Shown: positions 10,470 to 19,744 of the stretch, one piece after another
How positions within the stretch are numbered: position 1 is the stretch's first letter
Layout: every line of letters starts with the position of its first letter
Assembly: GCF_000317515.1 (NCBI RefSeq)
Contig: NC_019738.1
Location: 5,358,001-5,422,000, forward strand
From: Allocoleopsis franciscana PCC 7113
Lineage (GTDB): Bacteria > Cyanobacteriota > Cyanobacteriia > Cyanobacteriales > Coleofasciculaceae
DNA: 64,000 bases
Direction of reading: 5' to 3'
The notes under the pieces: model-generated
Seen by the model: the letters and a program-made list of their open reading frames with translations, nothing else
Told to the model about the DNA's origin: nothing
Databases searched by the model: none
Program-made: the position numbers and the translations under genes

Positions 10470-10937
10470 GCGGTCATGCGGTTGTGTTTACTACGGCTTG
10501 AGTGAGTGGGGTCGCGACCTTGTAGAGGTGCATTTTACATCATTAAGCGTTCGGCCCACCCACACTCCACTAGTCCGGATGTTCCTTATTCTTTCTTAAC
10601 CCCCGTTACTTATTGTAGATAAAATTTTATTGAGATATCCAAACGAATAGTAAAAAAAGAGCTATTTATGCCAACATCCCCTGACCGAGGTGATTGGAGC
10701 TTGGGAAAAACAGTTGAAAGTGACGCTCTGGCGATCGCTACGGCTAACGCGGCGTGAGCAATAGGGCAAGTGGGTCGGTAGGCGAGGATTGTCGGTTGGC
10801 ACATGCTAACCTGTAACCTTTAACCTTCAACCCTTAACCTTCAACCCTCAACCCAGGACTTAGTTACCCTTGTTGGCTCCCAATCGGAGAGCATTGACAG
10901 GTAGGGCAGAAAGTAGCCGGTGTTTTTAGGTAGATAC
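10470..10937. repeat. Intergenic region with heptamer repeats before btpA
   Basis: About 470 bases between divergent rimO and btpA. At 10808-10854 there is a run of degenerate AACCTTC/AACCCTC heptamers, a cyanobacterial short tandem repeat type found again at 42247-42293 and inside the oxidoreductase gene at 47002-47036. A HIP1-like GCGATCGC occurs near 10731. No gene, tRNA or terminator is supportable. Confidence 0.6.
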
Positions 10938-11786
10938 GTGGACTTACTTCAAATTTTCAAGACACCGAATCCAATTATTGGCGTGGTTCATCTACTGCCG
11001 CTCCCCACATCGCCCCGCTGGGGAGGGAGCTTGAAAGCGGTCATTGATCGCGCAGAGCAGGAGGTGACAGCACTGGCTTCTGGGGGAGTCGATGGTGTAA
11101 TCGTCGAGAACTTTTTTGACGCCCCATTTACGAAAAACCAGGTTGATCCCGCTGTGGTTAGTGCTATGACACTGATTGTGCAGCAACTGATGAATCTGGT
11201 CACGCTGCCAGTGGGGATCAATGTATTACGGAACGATGCCCACAGTGCTTTAGCGATCGCCACTTGCGTCCCTTGCCAATTTATTCGGGTTAACGTCCTC
11301 ACGGGAGTCATGGCAACAGACCAAGGATTCATTGAAGGACAGGCGCATCAATTGCTTCGCTACCGCCGAGAACTGGGCAGTGATGTCAAAATTTTGGCAG
11401 ATGTTTTGGTCAAACATGCACGACCCTTGGGTTCTCCCAATCTCACGACAGCGGTGCAGGAGACGATTGAACGGGGCTTAGCCGATGGCGTGATTCTTTC
11501 AGGTTGGGCGACGGGTAGCCCTCCCTCTTTAGAGGACTTGGAATTGGCCTCTGCTGCCGCTAACGGTACTCCCGTTTTTATTGGCAGTGGAGCCAACTGG
11601 GAAAACATCTCCACCCTGATGCAAGCGGCTAACGGCGTGATTGTTTCCAGTTCCCTGAAGCGGCGGGGGAAAATTGAGCAAGCTATTGACCCGATTCGCG
11701 TCAGTCAATTTGTGGAAGCGGCGCGGCGCAGCGTTGCGGCTAAAGTTGAACCACAACCCCTGGCTTCCGTCAAGCTACATTCGTAA
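10938..11786 (+). CDS. btpA: BtpA family photosystem I biogenesis protein
   Basis: About 282 residues. Recognised by the N-terminus DLLQIFKTPNPIIGVVHLLP, then SPRWGGSL, VDGVIVENFFDAPF, PVGINVLRNDA and the C-terminal glycine-rich region. The fold is predicted TIM-barrel-like. In Synechocystis the thylakoid-surface protein BtpA stabilises the photosystem I reaction-centre proteins. Start chosen at GTG 10938 because it gives the family N-terminus with an AGG about 8 nt upstream; an in-frame GTG at 10920 would add six residues. Followed 70 bp downstream by VKOR-Trx in the same orientation, a plausible two-gene unit for thylakoid protein assembly. Confidence 0.88.
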   Translation: MDLLQIFKTPNPIIGVVHLLPLPTSPRWGGSLKAVIDRAEQEVTALASGGVDGVIVENFFDAPFTKNQVDPAVVSAMTLIVQQLMNLVTLPVGINVLRNDAHSALAIATCVPCQFIRVNVLTGVMATDQGFIEGQAHQLLRYRRELGSDVKILADVLVKHARPLGSPNLTTAVQETIERGLADGVILSGWATGSPPSLEDLELASAAANGTPVFIGSGANWENISTLMQAANGVIVSSSLKRRGKIEQAIDPIRVSQFVEAARRSVAAKVEPQPLASVKLHS

Positions 11787-11856
11787 ATAGATTAAGCAAC
11801 TCATGACAGGCGTGCTGCCTGTCTACCCACTCACAAAGAACAACCCACAACTAATC

Positions 11857-12846
11857 ATGAGTCGCCGACGTTCTGCTCCCTGGATTCACCGCTGGTCTCG
11901 TCAGCTAATCGGCGCGATCGCACTTCTCGGTGTTCTAGACACTGCCTATCTCACGCTAATCGAGTTTGGGGTTTTCCAAGAAGTAGCGGGGTGCCCGACT
12001 ACTGGCCCGATCAACTGCCAAGCTGTTCTGGATAGCACCTATGCCAAGGTGTTCGGTGTGCCTTTGAGCTTGTTTGGTCTTGTGGCCTATGCAGGCATTG
12101 CCCTGTTTGCTTTCGCGCCTCTACTGCTGAAATCCTCCGAACGAAAAGACCTCCGCGCTGATGTGGAGAACTGGACTTGGCTGCTGATCTTTGCCGGCAG
12201 CATCGCTATGGTGATTTTCAGCGGCTACTTGGTATACCTGATGTCCTTTAAAATCAAGGCATTTTGTATTTACTGCTTAGCCTCGGCTCTGTTCTCCATC
12301 ACCCTATTTGTGCTGGCAATCCTAGGTCGTGTGTGGGAGGATATTGGGCAACTCTTTTTCACGGGTATTTTAGTTGGCATGGTAGCCATTATTGGTACTT
12401 TGGGAGCTTACGCCCAAGGAGGTGGTGCGCCAGCCAAGACCATCGGTTCTCGCACTCCAATTCCCGTTGCCACTACCCAGCCACAACCCGTCATTGGTTG
12501 GGAAGTAACCACAACCTCTGGTGAAGCTGAAATCGCTCTAGCGCGTCATTTGGCAAAAGTAGGAGCCAAGGAATACGGTGCCTACTGGTGTCCTCACTGC
12601 TATGAACAAAAGCAACTTTTTGGAAAACCAGCCTACAAGGAACTCAACTATGTTGAATGTTCCGCTGATGGCAAAAACGCCAAGCCAGAAGTCTGTAAAG
12701 AAGCTGGCGTTAAATATTTCCCTAGCTGGCAAATTAACGGTGAATTGACCTCTGGCGTGAAAACTCTCGATGAACTTGCTGATTTGACCAACTATCAAGG
12801 TCCACGAAACTTCAAATACACGTTGCCAGGACAGTCAGCCCAATGA
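11857..12846 (+). CDS. VKOR-thioredoxin fusion (disulfide-forming oxidoreductase)
   Basis: 329 residues from ATG 11857. A four-to-five-helix vitamin K epoxide reductase domain has the loop cysteines in GCPTTGPINC (Cys46, Cys54) and the quinone-side CxxC in FCIYC (Cys137, Cys140). It is joined by a flexible linker to a lumenal thioredoxin domain with YWCPHC (Cys245, Cys248) plus further cysteines typical of this Trx. Related proteins (Synechococcus VKOR, plant LTO1) form disulfides in thylakoid-lumen or periplasmic proteins, passing electrons to quinone. An upstream in-frame ATG at 11803 would add 18 residues unlike the family. A strong terminator follows at 12985. Confidence 0.92.
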   Translation: MSRRRSAPWIHRWSRQLIGAIALLGVLDTAYLTLIEFGVFQEVAGCPTTGPINCQAVLDSTYAKVFGVPLSLFGLVAYAGIALFAFAPLLLKSSERKDLRADVENWTWLLIFAGSIAMVIFSGYLVYLMSFKIKAFCIYCLASALFSITLFVLAILGRVWEDIGQLFFTGILVGMVAIIGTLGAYAQGGGAPAKTIGSRTPIPVATTQPQPVIGWEVTTTSGEAEIALARHLAKVGAKEYGAYWCPHCYEQKQLFGKPAYKELNYVECSADGKNAKPEVCKEAGVKYFPSWQINGELTSGVKTLDELADLTNYQGPRNFKYTLPGQSAQ

Positions 12847-13542
12847 CATTCCCCCATCTCAAGGCCAAGCTCTAGGGAGGTGAAGAATTCGAGAGGAGAT
12901 TGATTTCACAAAGCTTTATCCTCCCTAGGAGCATGTCGGAGCAACGACTAGTTATACCGATTTTTGGAAGTTCTTCCGTTGAGAATCCCCACCTTTCCTT
13001 TCAAAGGTTGGGATTTTTATTCTTGCTGCCCCAACTTTTGGGAAATTTCCCTTCTACCTGAACGTGAAAGTATAACGGTAAGCTTTCTTATCAAATTTTT
13101 GTAAGACTAATTTGGCTTGAGTATAATTGGCGAATAATACCATTTCTCTGATTATTGGCAACAGCTCTCATTTTACTCCCCTCTTTTTACGCCTGGGCAA
13201 GTGGTGTGTTCGGAACCGAAGGTAAGGATGAGGATGAGGAGGTTGGGGTGGATCTTAAAATGTAGCAAGTCGCAGGGAAAAAGTATAACTTCTGCAACAG
13301 GATCTCTCAACCTTGCAGATGCGTCAGGGAAATCTAGGCTGAACTTTTTTTCAGGTACACAGCACTTCTTCAAGTAGGCTGTCAGTCCTGCTATCAAACC
13401 GATCTTCTGATTACTCAGGGAACGCAAACACGCCACAATTTCTAATGCTATAAAAAACAACTATACAACCAGTTAATTGATAACAAATTGTATCGATATG
13501 CTGTGTATAGCTGCATTTTGCAACAATCATGCAGTCAGGTAG
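12847..13542. other. Long intergenic region between VKOR-Trx and the GGDEF gene
   Basis: About 700 bases. Contains a 9-bp inverted repeat CTAGGGAGG...CCTCCCTAG (about 12871-12931), the terminator at 12985 and AT-rich sequence close to the next gene. A minus-strand open frame at 13173-13460 (95 codons) shows no family signature, and its composition looks like chance. It is not called as a gene. Confidence 0.4.
12985..13019 (+). terminator. Rho-independent terminator after VKOR-Trx
   Basis: Stem ATCCCCACCTTT / AAAGGTTGGGAT with 11 of 12 positions paired, a 6-nt loop, then TTTTTAT. Lies about 140 nt past the VKOR-Trx stop on the same strand. Confidence 0.8.
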
Positions 13543-15771
13543 ATGTTAAAAGCAAGTCTAGGTTGCAGACTAAAGCAGTGGTTTGACGGCGAACGTCCAG
13601 TTTTAAAAGCTGCTGCTGGCGTTACAGCCGCTATTATTCTTCTCCGTCTCATGGGGTTACTACAGTCATCGGAGCTTGCCGCTTTCGACCAACTGTTCTC
13701 CCTGCGTCCAAAAGAACCCATTGATCCTCGGATTGTTATTGTTGAAATTAGGGAACAAGACCTAAAGCAGGCAGGGCAATGGCCGATTTCTGACCGCTTA
13801 ATGGCTGAGCTGCTGATGAAGTTAAACAGCTATCAACCCCGCACAATTGGTCTGGATATTTACCGAGATTTACCCGTTCCACCGGGGCATGAAGAATTTA
13901 TTAAAGCTTCTAATACTATTCCCAATTTGATTGGGATTGAGAAACTTGCAGATCAAACAAGCTTTGGCGCGAGTTTGGGCGTTGCCCCCCCAAAGGTATT
14001 ACATCAACGCCAACAAATTGGGTTCAATAATGTTGTAGTAGACAACGATGGTAAAGTGCGTCGGAGTTTACTCTATTGGCATGTGGCTGGCAAACCCCGC
14101 CAAAGTTTCGCGCTCAAGTTGGCTTTAATCTATTTAGAGGCAGAAGGCATTACTCCCAAAGCGGCTAAGAGCAATCCTAACTATTTGCAACTGGGTGAGA
14201 GTGTTTTTCCTGCCTTCCAAGCCAATGATGGGGGTTATGCACGAACGGATAGTAAAGGGTATCAAGTGTTAGTTAACTTTCGACACCCCGGTAGCTTTCG
14301 CATCCTTTCCATGGCAGATGTGCTGGAAAATCGAGTTGATCCGAGTTGGATGCGCGATCGCATTGTTTTGATTGGTTCAACCGCACCGAGTTTACAAGAT
14401 TTCTTTTACGTCCCCTATAGCAATAGTTTGATCGGTTCAGCACAACCGATGTCTGGGGTTGAAATCAATGCTAATTTTATCAGTCAAATCCTGAGTAGTG
14501 TTCTTGAAAAACGACCCTTAATCAAGGTTTGGTCGAATCCGGTGGAGATGTTATGGATTTTTAGTTGGACGTTTTTGGGTGCTGAACTGATTTGGCACAT
14601 GCGCTGGCGAAGTCGTTTCGCTCAAGGACATCAGTTCCGACGAAGCCAAAGAACATTACCTCGACGTGCCTCTGTGCGTCTCCTGTTAGCCAGTATGGTA
14701 CTGGGTGGCATCTGTTACCTAGCTTTTTGGGTGGGTTGGTGGTTGCCATTCGTCCCTGCTCTGCTTGGACTCATCGGTTCGGCGGTGTTTATTACTAACC
14801 ATCTGGCTCACATTCAGGAAGAATTAAAGCGCTCCAAAGAATTTTTGCAGACCGTTATTAATACTATTCCTGATCCAGTTTTTGTTAAAGATAAAGACCA
14901 TCGTTGGATTATTTTAAATCAGGCATATTGTAAGTTCATCGGCTATCCTTTAGAAACTTTAATGGAAAAGTCAGATTATGATATTTTTCCCCAGCATGAA
15001 GCCGAAAGTTTTTGGACTCAAGATGAACTTGTCTTTCAAACCAGTCAACCCCAGGAATCTGAAGAAAAATTTACGGATGCTTTTGGCACAACTCATCTAA
15101 TTTCTACCAAAAAATCTCTCCACAAAGATGCAGCAGGCAATCTTTTCTTGGTTGGTATTATTCGAGACATCACAGAGCGGAAACGAGCGGAAGAAGCCCT
15201 CAGACAAACGGCTGAAGAATTGACTCGTTCTAACCAGGAACTCAAACTTTCAGAAGACCGATTGCGTTATCTGGCTTATCATGACCCCCTCACTGGTCTT
15301 GCCAATCGCAAACAGTTCCACGAACGCCTGAGTCATTCTTTAACTTGGGCGCAAAGCAATAATCAGTTGGTCGCACTCATGTTTATTGATTTAGATGGTT
15401 TTAAACAGGTCAATGATACTTTGGGGCATGATATCGGTGACCAACTGTTGAAAATTGTGGCTCAACGACTCACACATACTGTACGCAGTAGTGATATTGT
15501 CTCGCGTTTGGGGGGTGATGAGTTTACTGTGATTCTCTGCAATATTGCAAAAGTGGAGTATGCCGCCCAAATTGCCGGAAAGATTTTAGAAAATTTGTCT
15601 CAGGTTTTTGTATTAGATGGGCATAATATTTTTGTAACGGGCAGTATTGGAATTAGTATTTATCCTCATGATGGGGAAGAGGAGGAAAGTTTAATTAAGA
15701 ATGCTGACACTGCGATGTATCGGTCTAAACAACTCGGTCGGAATCAATATCAATTTGCTGATTCTTTATAG
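13543..15771 (+). CDS. CHASE2-PAS diguanylate cyclase (GGDEF)
   Basis: 742-residue membrane sensor. A short cytoplasmic N-terminus and first TM (about 22-42) precede an extracytoplasmic CHASE2 domain (about 50-330; FDQLFSLRP, IVIVEIREQDL, GLDIYRDLP, IVLIGSTAPSLQDFFYVPYS). Two or three C-terminal TM helices follow (about 330-425), then a short linker, a PAS/PAC domain (about 432-555, IIRDITERKRAEE) and a GGDEF domain (about 580-740). The active site GGDEF is at residues 657-661. The product-inhibition RxxD (RSSD) lies five residues upstream, so it is predicted to make c-di-GMP with feedback control. No EAL domain. ATG 13543; the SD-like AGG sits very close to it. Confidence 0.9.
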   Translation: MLKASLGCRLKQWFDGERPVLKAAAGVTAAIILLRLMGLLQSSELAAFDQLFSLRPKEPIDPRIVIVEIREQDLKQAGQWPISDRLMAELLMKLNSYQPRTIGLDIYRDLPVPPGHEEFIKASNTIPNLIGIEKLADQTSFGASLGVAPPKVLHQRQQIGFNNVVVDNDGKVRRSLLYWHVAGKPRQSFALKLALIYLEAEGITPKAAKSNPNYLQLGESVFPAFQANDGGYARTDSKGYQVLVNFRHPGSFRILSMADVLENRVDPSWMRDRIVLIGSTAPSLQDFFYVPYSNSLIGSAQPMSGVEINANFISQILSSVLEKRPLIKVWSNPVEMLWIFSWTFLGAELIWHMRWRSRFAQGHQFRRSQRTLPRRASVRLLLASMVLGGICYLAFWVGWWLPFVPALLGLIGSAVFITNHLAHIQEELKRSKEFLQTVINTIPDPVFVKDKDHRWIILNQAYCKFIGYPLETLMEKSDYDIFPQHEAESFWTQDELVFQTSQPQESEEKFTDAFGTTHLISTKKSLHKDAAGNLFLVGIIRDITERKRAEEALRQTAEELTRSNQELKLSEDRLRYLAYHDPLTGLANRKQFHERLSHSLTWAQSNNQLVALMFIDLDGFKQVNDTLGHDIGDQLLKIVAQRLTHTVRSSDIVSRLGGDEFTVILCNIAKVEYAAQIAGKILENLSQVFVLDGHNIFVTGSIGISIYPHDGEEEESLIKNADTAMYRSKQLGRNQYQFADSL

Positions 15772-15802
15772 GATATACGGTTTATTTTGTCACGTAGGGA
15801 TT

Positions 15803-15827
15803 GCTGGTAGTAACCGCTTCAGCGGTT
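15803..15827 (+). repeat. Dispersed palindrome copy 1 (GTAGTAACCGCT type)
   Basis: GCTGGTAGTAACCGCT TC AGCGGTT: a short palindrome 32 nt after the GGDEF gene. The same 25-nt sequence occurs inverted at 17796-17820 with one difference. It could also act as a weak terminator, since a GCGTTTTTTT stretch follows shortly downstream. Confidence 0.7.
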
Positions 15828-15861
15828 TCCTGTTGCGTTTTTTTATATCTAATCCAGATAT

Positions 15862-16143
15862 TTGGTAAGAGCAAAGCATTTTTTGTTAGAGACTCATAGA
15901 GCCATTAGTATTATGAGATATGCCTCTGAGCAGAAACGACTAATGGAGTTTATCAAAGGTAAAAAAACAAGACAGTTTTTTAAAAATTATTCAAGGGAAG
16001 AACGGCGAGAAAAATTTTTCTTTGTGATTCAAAACAACAATTGGAATAAAAAGGATGTTGTCATATTAGCACCAGCACAGGACCGCTTCCTGCCATTCGG
16101 TAATGCACCTGACCCCACGGTAGATCGACAAAACCTCTTCTAA
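15862..16143 (+). CDS. Small hypothetical protein
   Basis: 93 codons from GTG 15862; an ATG at 15913 (residue 18) gives 76 residues and is an equally likely start. Very basic and AT-rich middle (KGKKTRQFFKNYSREERREKFFF), then VVILAPAQDRFLPFGNAPDPTVDRQNLF. No family recognised, no signal peptide or membrane helix. It sits between the repeat at 15803 and the TauD-like gene. It may be a real small gene or a decayed remnant. Confidence 0.35.
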   Translation: MVRAKHFLLETHRAISIMRYASEQKRLMEFIKGKKTRQFFKNYSREERREKFFFVIQNNNWNKKDVVILAPAQDRFLPFGNAPDPTVDRQNLF

Positions 16144-16266
16144 TCATGATTGACAAATCTTGACTCATCTGTATAGATGAAAAATAGTAAAAAAACTTTT
16201 AAACAATTGATTTAACAGACTCGACTATATCTAATATCGAGTAAAAATCTTTCTAGGGTAAATAAA

Positions 16267-17121
16267 TTGTTGACGGTACAGCAGCATTCAAGACTGGGCA
16301 AAGAAATCCTACAAGATTGTAATCTTGCACAGTTGACAACCCAACAAGGCCAGCATTTGAAGCAATCTCTTTGGGAACATGGGGTGATTGTTGTCAGAAA
16401 GCAAAAACTGACAGCAACCCAGTTGAAGGATTTTGCCATACAGACATTCGGTGACTCAACCCTCGGTCGTCGTCCCAAGCCCCTAGACCCTGAAATTGAT
16501 CCAGACTTACAAAGTCCTGGAGTCTCTATTTTAGGGAATCCCAAAGGGATTTCTCAGGAGGTCGTGGGTAAGTTTACTTGGGTGTGGCATCACGACAAAG
16601 ACCATCTCCCCAAAACAGAGGGACTGGATATGAATAGCCTTTATGTCGTGATGCTTTATGGTGTGGAAATCCCTCTGGAAGGAACGGATGGACAGCCTCA
16701 CACCACTAACTTTCTTGACTTGGTGGAAGCTTACCACAATCTCGATAGTCAGCTAAAGCAGCAATTAGAGCAACTTTCGATGTATCATCTGTCTCCTATC
16801 TCTCCACAGCCAGGAGAAGAGATTCCCCGAAAATTACATCCCATTGTCTCCACTCACAAAGTCACTGGGCGCAAAGGGTTATATTTGGGTTCCGATACTT
16901 CGATTCTTTTGGGGCTAGAAGAAAAACTTGAAGAAGCTAAACAGTATTGGCAGAATTTGTTTGGGGCAATTTTGGACTGTACGCCAGTTTACGCCCATGT
17001 TTGGCAACCTGGAGATATTGTGTTTTGGGATAACTCTCAAGTCATGCACACAGGTATGCCTTACGATGCCGAGAAATATCAGCGGATTGCCCTGCGTGTT
17101 GGTGTTGTCCATAACACCTAG
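16267..17121 (+). CDS. TauD/TfdA-family 2-oxoglutarate/Fe(II) dioxygenase
   Basis: 284 residues. The iron-binding facial triad is visible as His108-x-Asp110 (WHHDKDH) and His261 (SQVMHTGMPYD). The 2OG-binding arginine is probably Arg277 in RIALRVGV. The N-terminus LTTQQGQHLKQSLWEHGVIVVRKQKL is typical of the family. Members hydroxylate or desulfonate small substrates (taurine, 2,4-D, amino-acid precursors); the substrate cannot be told here. Start is TTG 16267 (a second TTG follows immediately) with AGGG about 10 nt upstream. Convergent with the Uma2 gene, 9 bp apart. Confidence 0.85.
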   Translation: MLTVQQHSRLGKEILQDCNLAQLTTQQGQHLKQSLWEHGVIVVRKQKLTATQLKDFAIQTFGDSTLGRRPKPLDPEIDPDLQSPGVSILGNPKGISQEVVGKFTWVWHHDKDHLPKTEGLDMNSLYVVMLYGVEIPLEGTDGQPHTTNFLDLVEAYHNLDSQLKQQLEQLSMYHLSPISPQPGEEIPRKLHPIVSTHKVTGRKGLYLGSDTSILLGLEEKLEEAKQYWQNLFGAILDCTPVYAHVWQPGDIVFWDNSQVMHTGMPYDAEKYQRIALRVGVVHNT

Positions 17122-17130
17122 TTCATTAGA

Positions 17131-17745
17131 TTAAAAGGAAAGTTTTTGGAATAACTCTGATACAGCAAAGGTAAAACCAGGAATAACTTCTTCTCCATCA
17201 AGCAAGTCAGTGGATTTGAGCAGGCGATCGGGTTGAGGCGAACAATAGACTAGAACGTAATATTCATTAGGGTGAATCACCCACACCAGACGGGCAGCGT
17301 TCTCAAAATATTCCACAATTTTGTTGTGCATTTCTTCAACAGTATTGCCGGGAGAAAGGATTTCTACGGCTAAATCGGGGGCACCTTCTAAAAAACTATC
17401 AGGCAGTTCTTCCATTCCTTGTAGTCGCTGTTTATCAATAAAGGAAATATCGGGAGAGCGTTTATTACCGGATTTCATTTTGAAGGCGGTGCTGGAATCC
17501 ATAACAGCCCCAAGTTTTCTGGAAAAGACGTGATTAAACAAAGCCGCACTCAAGATCACTGCAACATAGCCATGCTTTGCACCCGAATTTCCCATATCGA
17601 TCAGTTCTCCATTAACCAGTTCGTATCGATGCCCATCTTTTGGCAGCGCCATGAATTCGGCATCTGTCCAGGTTTTTTTCTCAGGAGATTGTTCAGACAG
17701 GGTTTCTGTTGGGTTGGCGGTTGAGGGTGAGCTTAAAGTAGACAT
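17131..17745 (-). CDS. Uma2-family putative restriction endonuclease-like protein
   Basis: 204 residues of the cyanobacteria-rich Uma2 (DUF820) family with a PD-(D/E)xK nuclease fold. Typical landmarks are WTDAEFMALPKDGHRYELVNGELI (glutamate of the first helix), RSPDISFI (metal-binding D) and APDLAVEILSPGNTVEEMHNKI with its ExxS/K region. The family is widely expanded in cyanobacteria; its biological role is not established. No methylase partner nearby. Convergent with the 2OG oxygenase. Confidence 0.85.
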   Translation of the reverse strand: MSTLSSPSTANPTETLSEQSPEKKTWTDAEFMALPKDGHRYELVNGELIDMGNSGAKHGYVAVILSAALFNHVFSRKLGAVMDSSTAFKMKSGNKRSPDISFIDKQRLQGMEELPDSFLEGAPDLAVEILSPGNTVEEMHNKIVEYFENAARLVWVIHPNEYYVLVYCSPQPDRLLKSTDLLDGEEVIPGFTFAVSELFQKLSF

Positions 17746-17795
17746 GAAAGTTTTGCACTTAGGCGACGATGTTCATACATAGAGTTTCTTTATAT

Positions 17796-17820
17796 AACCG
17801 CTAAAGCGGTTACTACCAGC
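17796..17820 (-). repeat. Dispersed palindrome copy 2 (inverted relative to copy 1)
   Basis: AACCGCTAAAGCGGTT followed by ACTACCAGC. Its complement differs from the 15803-15827 copy at one position. It lies between the 3' end of the gamma-glutamyltransferase gene and the 5' end of the Uma2 gene. Confidence 0.75.
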
Positions 17821-17829
17821 GCAATGCTC

Positions 17830-19593
17830 TTAATCCCCTAAAGCGACTCCCTCCCGACGAGGATCGGCACCACCAATCAGTCCTTGATTGGTCAATACGA
17901 TCGCATGGGAACCACTGGTTTGTTCTACAATTTGCACCGTATGCCCCATTGCTTCTAACGCAGGCTGGAGTTGCTCAATCGGCGTACCCTTTTCCAGTTC
18001 CGTTGGCCCATTCCGGTTACCAAAATTAGCGAGTGATATGGCTTGCTGACTATTGAGTTTCCAGTCCAGCACCCCAACCAGTGCCTTGGCAACATAGTTG
18101 ATAATGCGACTGCCGCCAGCAGAACCAACCACCATCACTAGCTTGCCATTACGGTCCAATACCATCGTAGGAGCCATGGAACTTCTAGGGCGCTTCCCCG
18201 GTTCTACACGATTCGCCACGGGCTTGCCGTCTACTGTGGGGGAAAATGCAAAATCGGTGAGTTCGTTGTTGAGTAAGAAGCCTCGCACCATCAACCTCGA
18301 ACCAAAGGCATCTTCAATGCTGCTTGTCATGGCTACCGCATTACCGAAGCGATCGACAATGCTGAGGTGGCTGGTGGAAGGATACTCTCTCGAATCATCT
18401 TGCCCCCAATTGTGCACCTTCTGTGACGATAACTGACCGGGTTTGGCTTCACTCATCGCCCGCTTGGGATTAATCAGTTGGGCGCGACGCTGAAGGTATT
18501 CTGGATCGATTAATTCTTCTGTTGGTACTGGCACGAAATCCGCATCAGCCATATAAAGTCCCCGATCCGCATAAGCCAGTCGTCCAGCTTCTGAGAAGAG
18601 GTGGATGGCTTCAACAGAGTTCGGCTTCACCCTAGCCAGATTAAACCGTTCGAGTATTCCCAGAATTTGCAGCACCGTTAGACCCCCTGAACTCGGAGAA
18701 CCCATGCTGCAAATCTGATAAACTCGGTAAACTCCACAGACCGGCTTCCGTTCTTTTGCCTGATATCCTGCCAGTTCAGCGGTTGTTAAGTCTCCCGGTA
18801 CAGTTGCATTTCTCACCCTAGCCACAATATCATCAGCAATCTCGCCCTTGTAAAAGGCGTCCGCACCCCGTTTGGCAATCTGACCCAATACTTCGGCATA
18901 GGGCTGATTGATCAGTTGGGTGCCGACGGGCTTGGGTTGACCATCAGGTTGGTAGAAGTAACTTCTCGCTGGCTCGAAGCGGGGTAGAAACGGTTCTTTG
19001 CTCAGCAGAGTGTGCAAGCGTGGCGAGAGGGGAAAGCCTTGTTCCGCGAGTCGGATAGCGGGTTTAAACAGTTGCGCCCAGGGTAACTTGCCATGTTTCT
19101 GGTGTGCCAGTTCTAGCATCCTAACGGTCCCTGGCACCCCTACTGATTTACCCCCAACGACGGCCTCGTAGAATTGTAGCGGTTTGCCGTCCGACCCTAA
19201 AAAGCGATCAGGTTTAGCCGCCGCAGGAGCTGTTTCTCGACCATCATAGGTATGAACTTGTTTTGTTTGACGGTCGTAGTAAACGAGGAACGCACCGCCC
19301 CCCAGTCCGGAGGACTGTGGCTCCACTAATCCCAGTACTAATTTGACTGCGATCGCGGCATCAATGGCATTACCCCCACGACGGAGTATGTCACGACCCA
19401 CGGCTGAGGCTATCGGGTTAGCTGACACCGCCATATACGTCTGTGTACGGACGGCTTCGCGCTCGATGCGATCGCTCCCAGGCTCTGGTTGAGGACTATT
19501 TTGGGTCAGTCCCACCCTTGTTACCAGGACGACAGCACCGAGGCTGAGGGCTAGCAGGCCAGAACGTAAGGCAAGTTTAGATGCAATAGTCAA
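17830..19593 (-). CDS. ggt: Gamma-glutamyltranspeptidase
   Basis: 587-residue exported Ntn-hydrolase. An N-terminal signal segment (about 8-30, LLALSLGAVVLVTRVG) precedes the large-subunit half with GGNAIDAAIAVKLVLGLVEPQSSGLGGGAFLVYYD. Autocleavage is predicted before the catalytic Thr407 (PSTSHLSIVD). The small subunit has SSIEDAFGSRLMVRGFLLNNELTDFAF, the RPRSSMAPT substrate-binding stretch and the oxyanion GSAGGSRI. It cleaves and transfers the gamma-glutamyl group of glutathione in the periplasm. ATG start. It stands alone; the downstream gap holds a dispersed palindrome. Confidence 0.93.
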   Translation of the reverse strand: MTIASKLALRSGLLALSLGAVVLVTRVGLTQNSPQPEPGSDRIEREAVRTQTYMAVSANPIASAVGRDILRRGGNAIDAAIAVKLVLGLVEPQSSGLGGGAFLVYYDRQTKQVHTYDGRETAPAAAKPDRFLGSDGKPLQFYEAVVGGKSVGVPGTVRMLELAHQKHGKLPWAQLFKPAIRLAEQGFPLSPRLHTLLSKEPFLPRFEPARSYFYQPDGQPKPVGTQLINQPYAEVLGQIAKRGADAFYKGEIADDIVARVRNATVPGDLTTAELAGYQAKERKPVCGVYRVYQICSMGSPSSGGLTVLQILGILERFNLARVKPNSVEAIHLFSEAGRLAYADRGLYMADADFVPVPTEELIDPEYLQRRAQLINPKRAMSEAKPGQLSSQKVHNWGQDDSREYPSTSHLSIVDRFGNAVAMTSSIEDAFGSRLMVRGFLLNNELTDFAFSPTVDGKPVANRVEPGKRPRSSMAPTMVLDRNGKLVMVVGSAGGSRIINYVAKALVGVLDWKLNSQQAISLANFGNRNGPTELEKGTPIEQLQPALEAMGHTVQIVEQTSGSHAIVLTNQGLIGGADPRREGVALGD

Positions 19594-19744
19594 CGCCTGT
19601 CTCCCGATCTAACATTGCCCATATTATCTATTTTTTGGAGAGGCGAGGGACATAAAGGATGAAGGATAAAGTTTGAAGGTTAAAGTTAAGTTCTCTCTCC
19701 CTTCCATTTTCATACTTTATACTTCATCCCTCACACGGTTGAGA

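Noticed and set aside
10610-10804. 64-codon minus-strand frame upstream of btpA
   Set aside because: Overlaps the likely promoter and repeat region of btpA and reads through HIP1/repeat sequence; no recognisable domain.
13173-13460. 95-codon minus-strand open frame between VKOR-Trx and the GGDEF gene
   Set aside because: No family signature, no Shine-Dalgarno, composition like random intergenic DNA.
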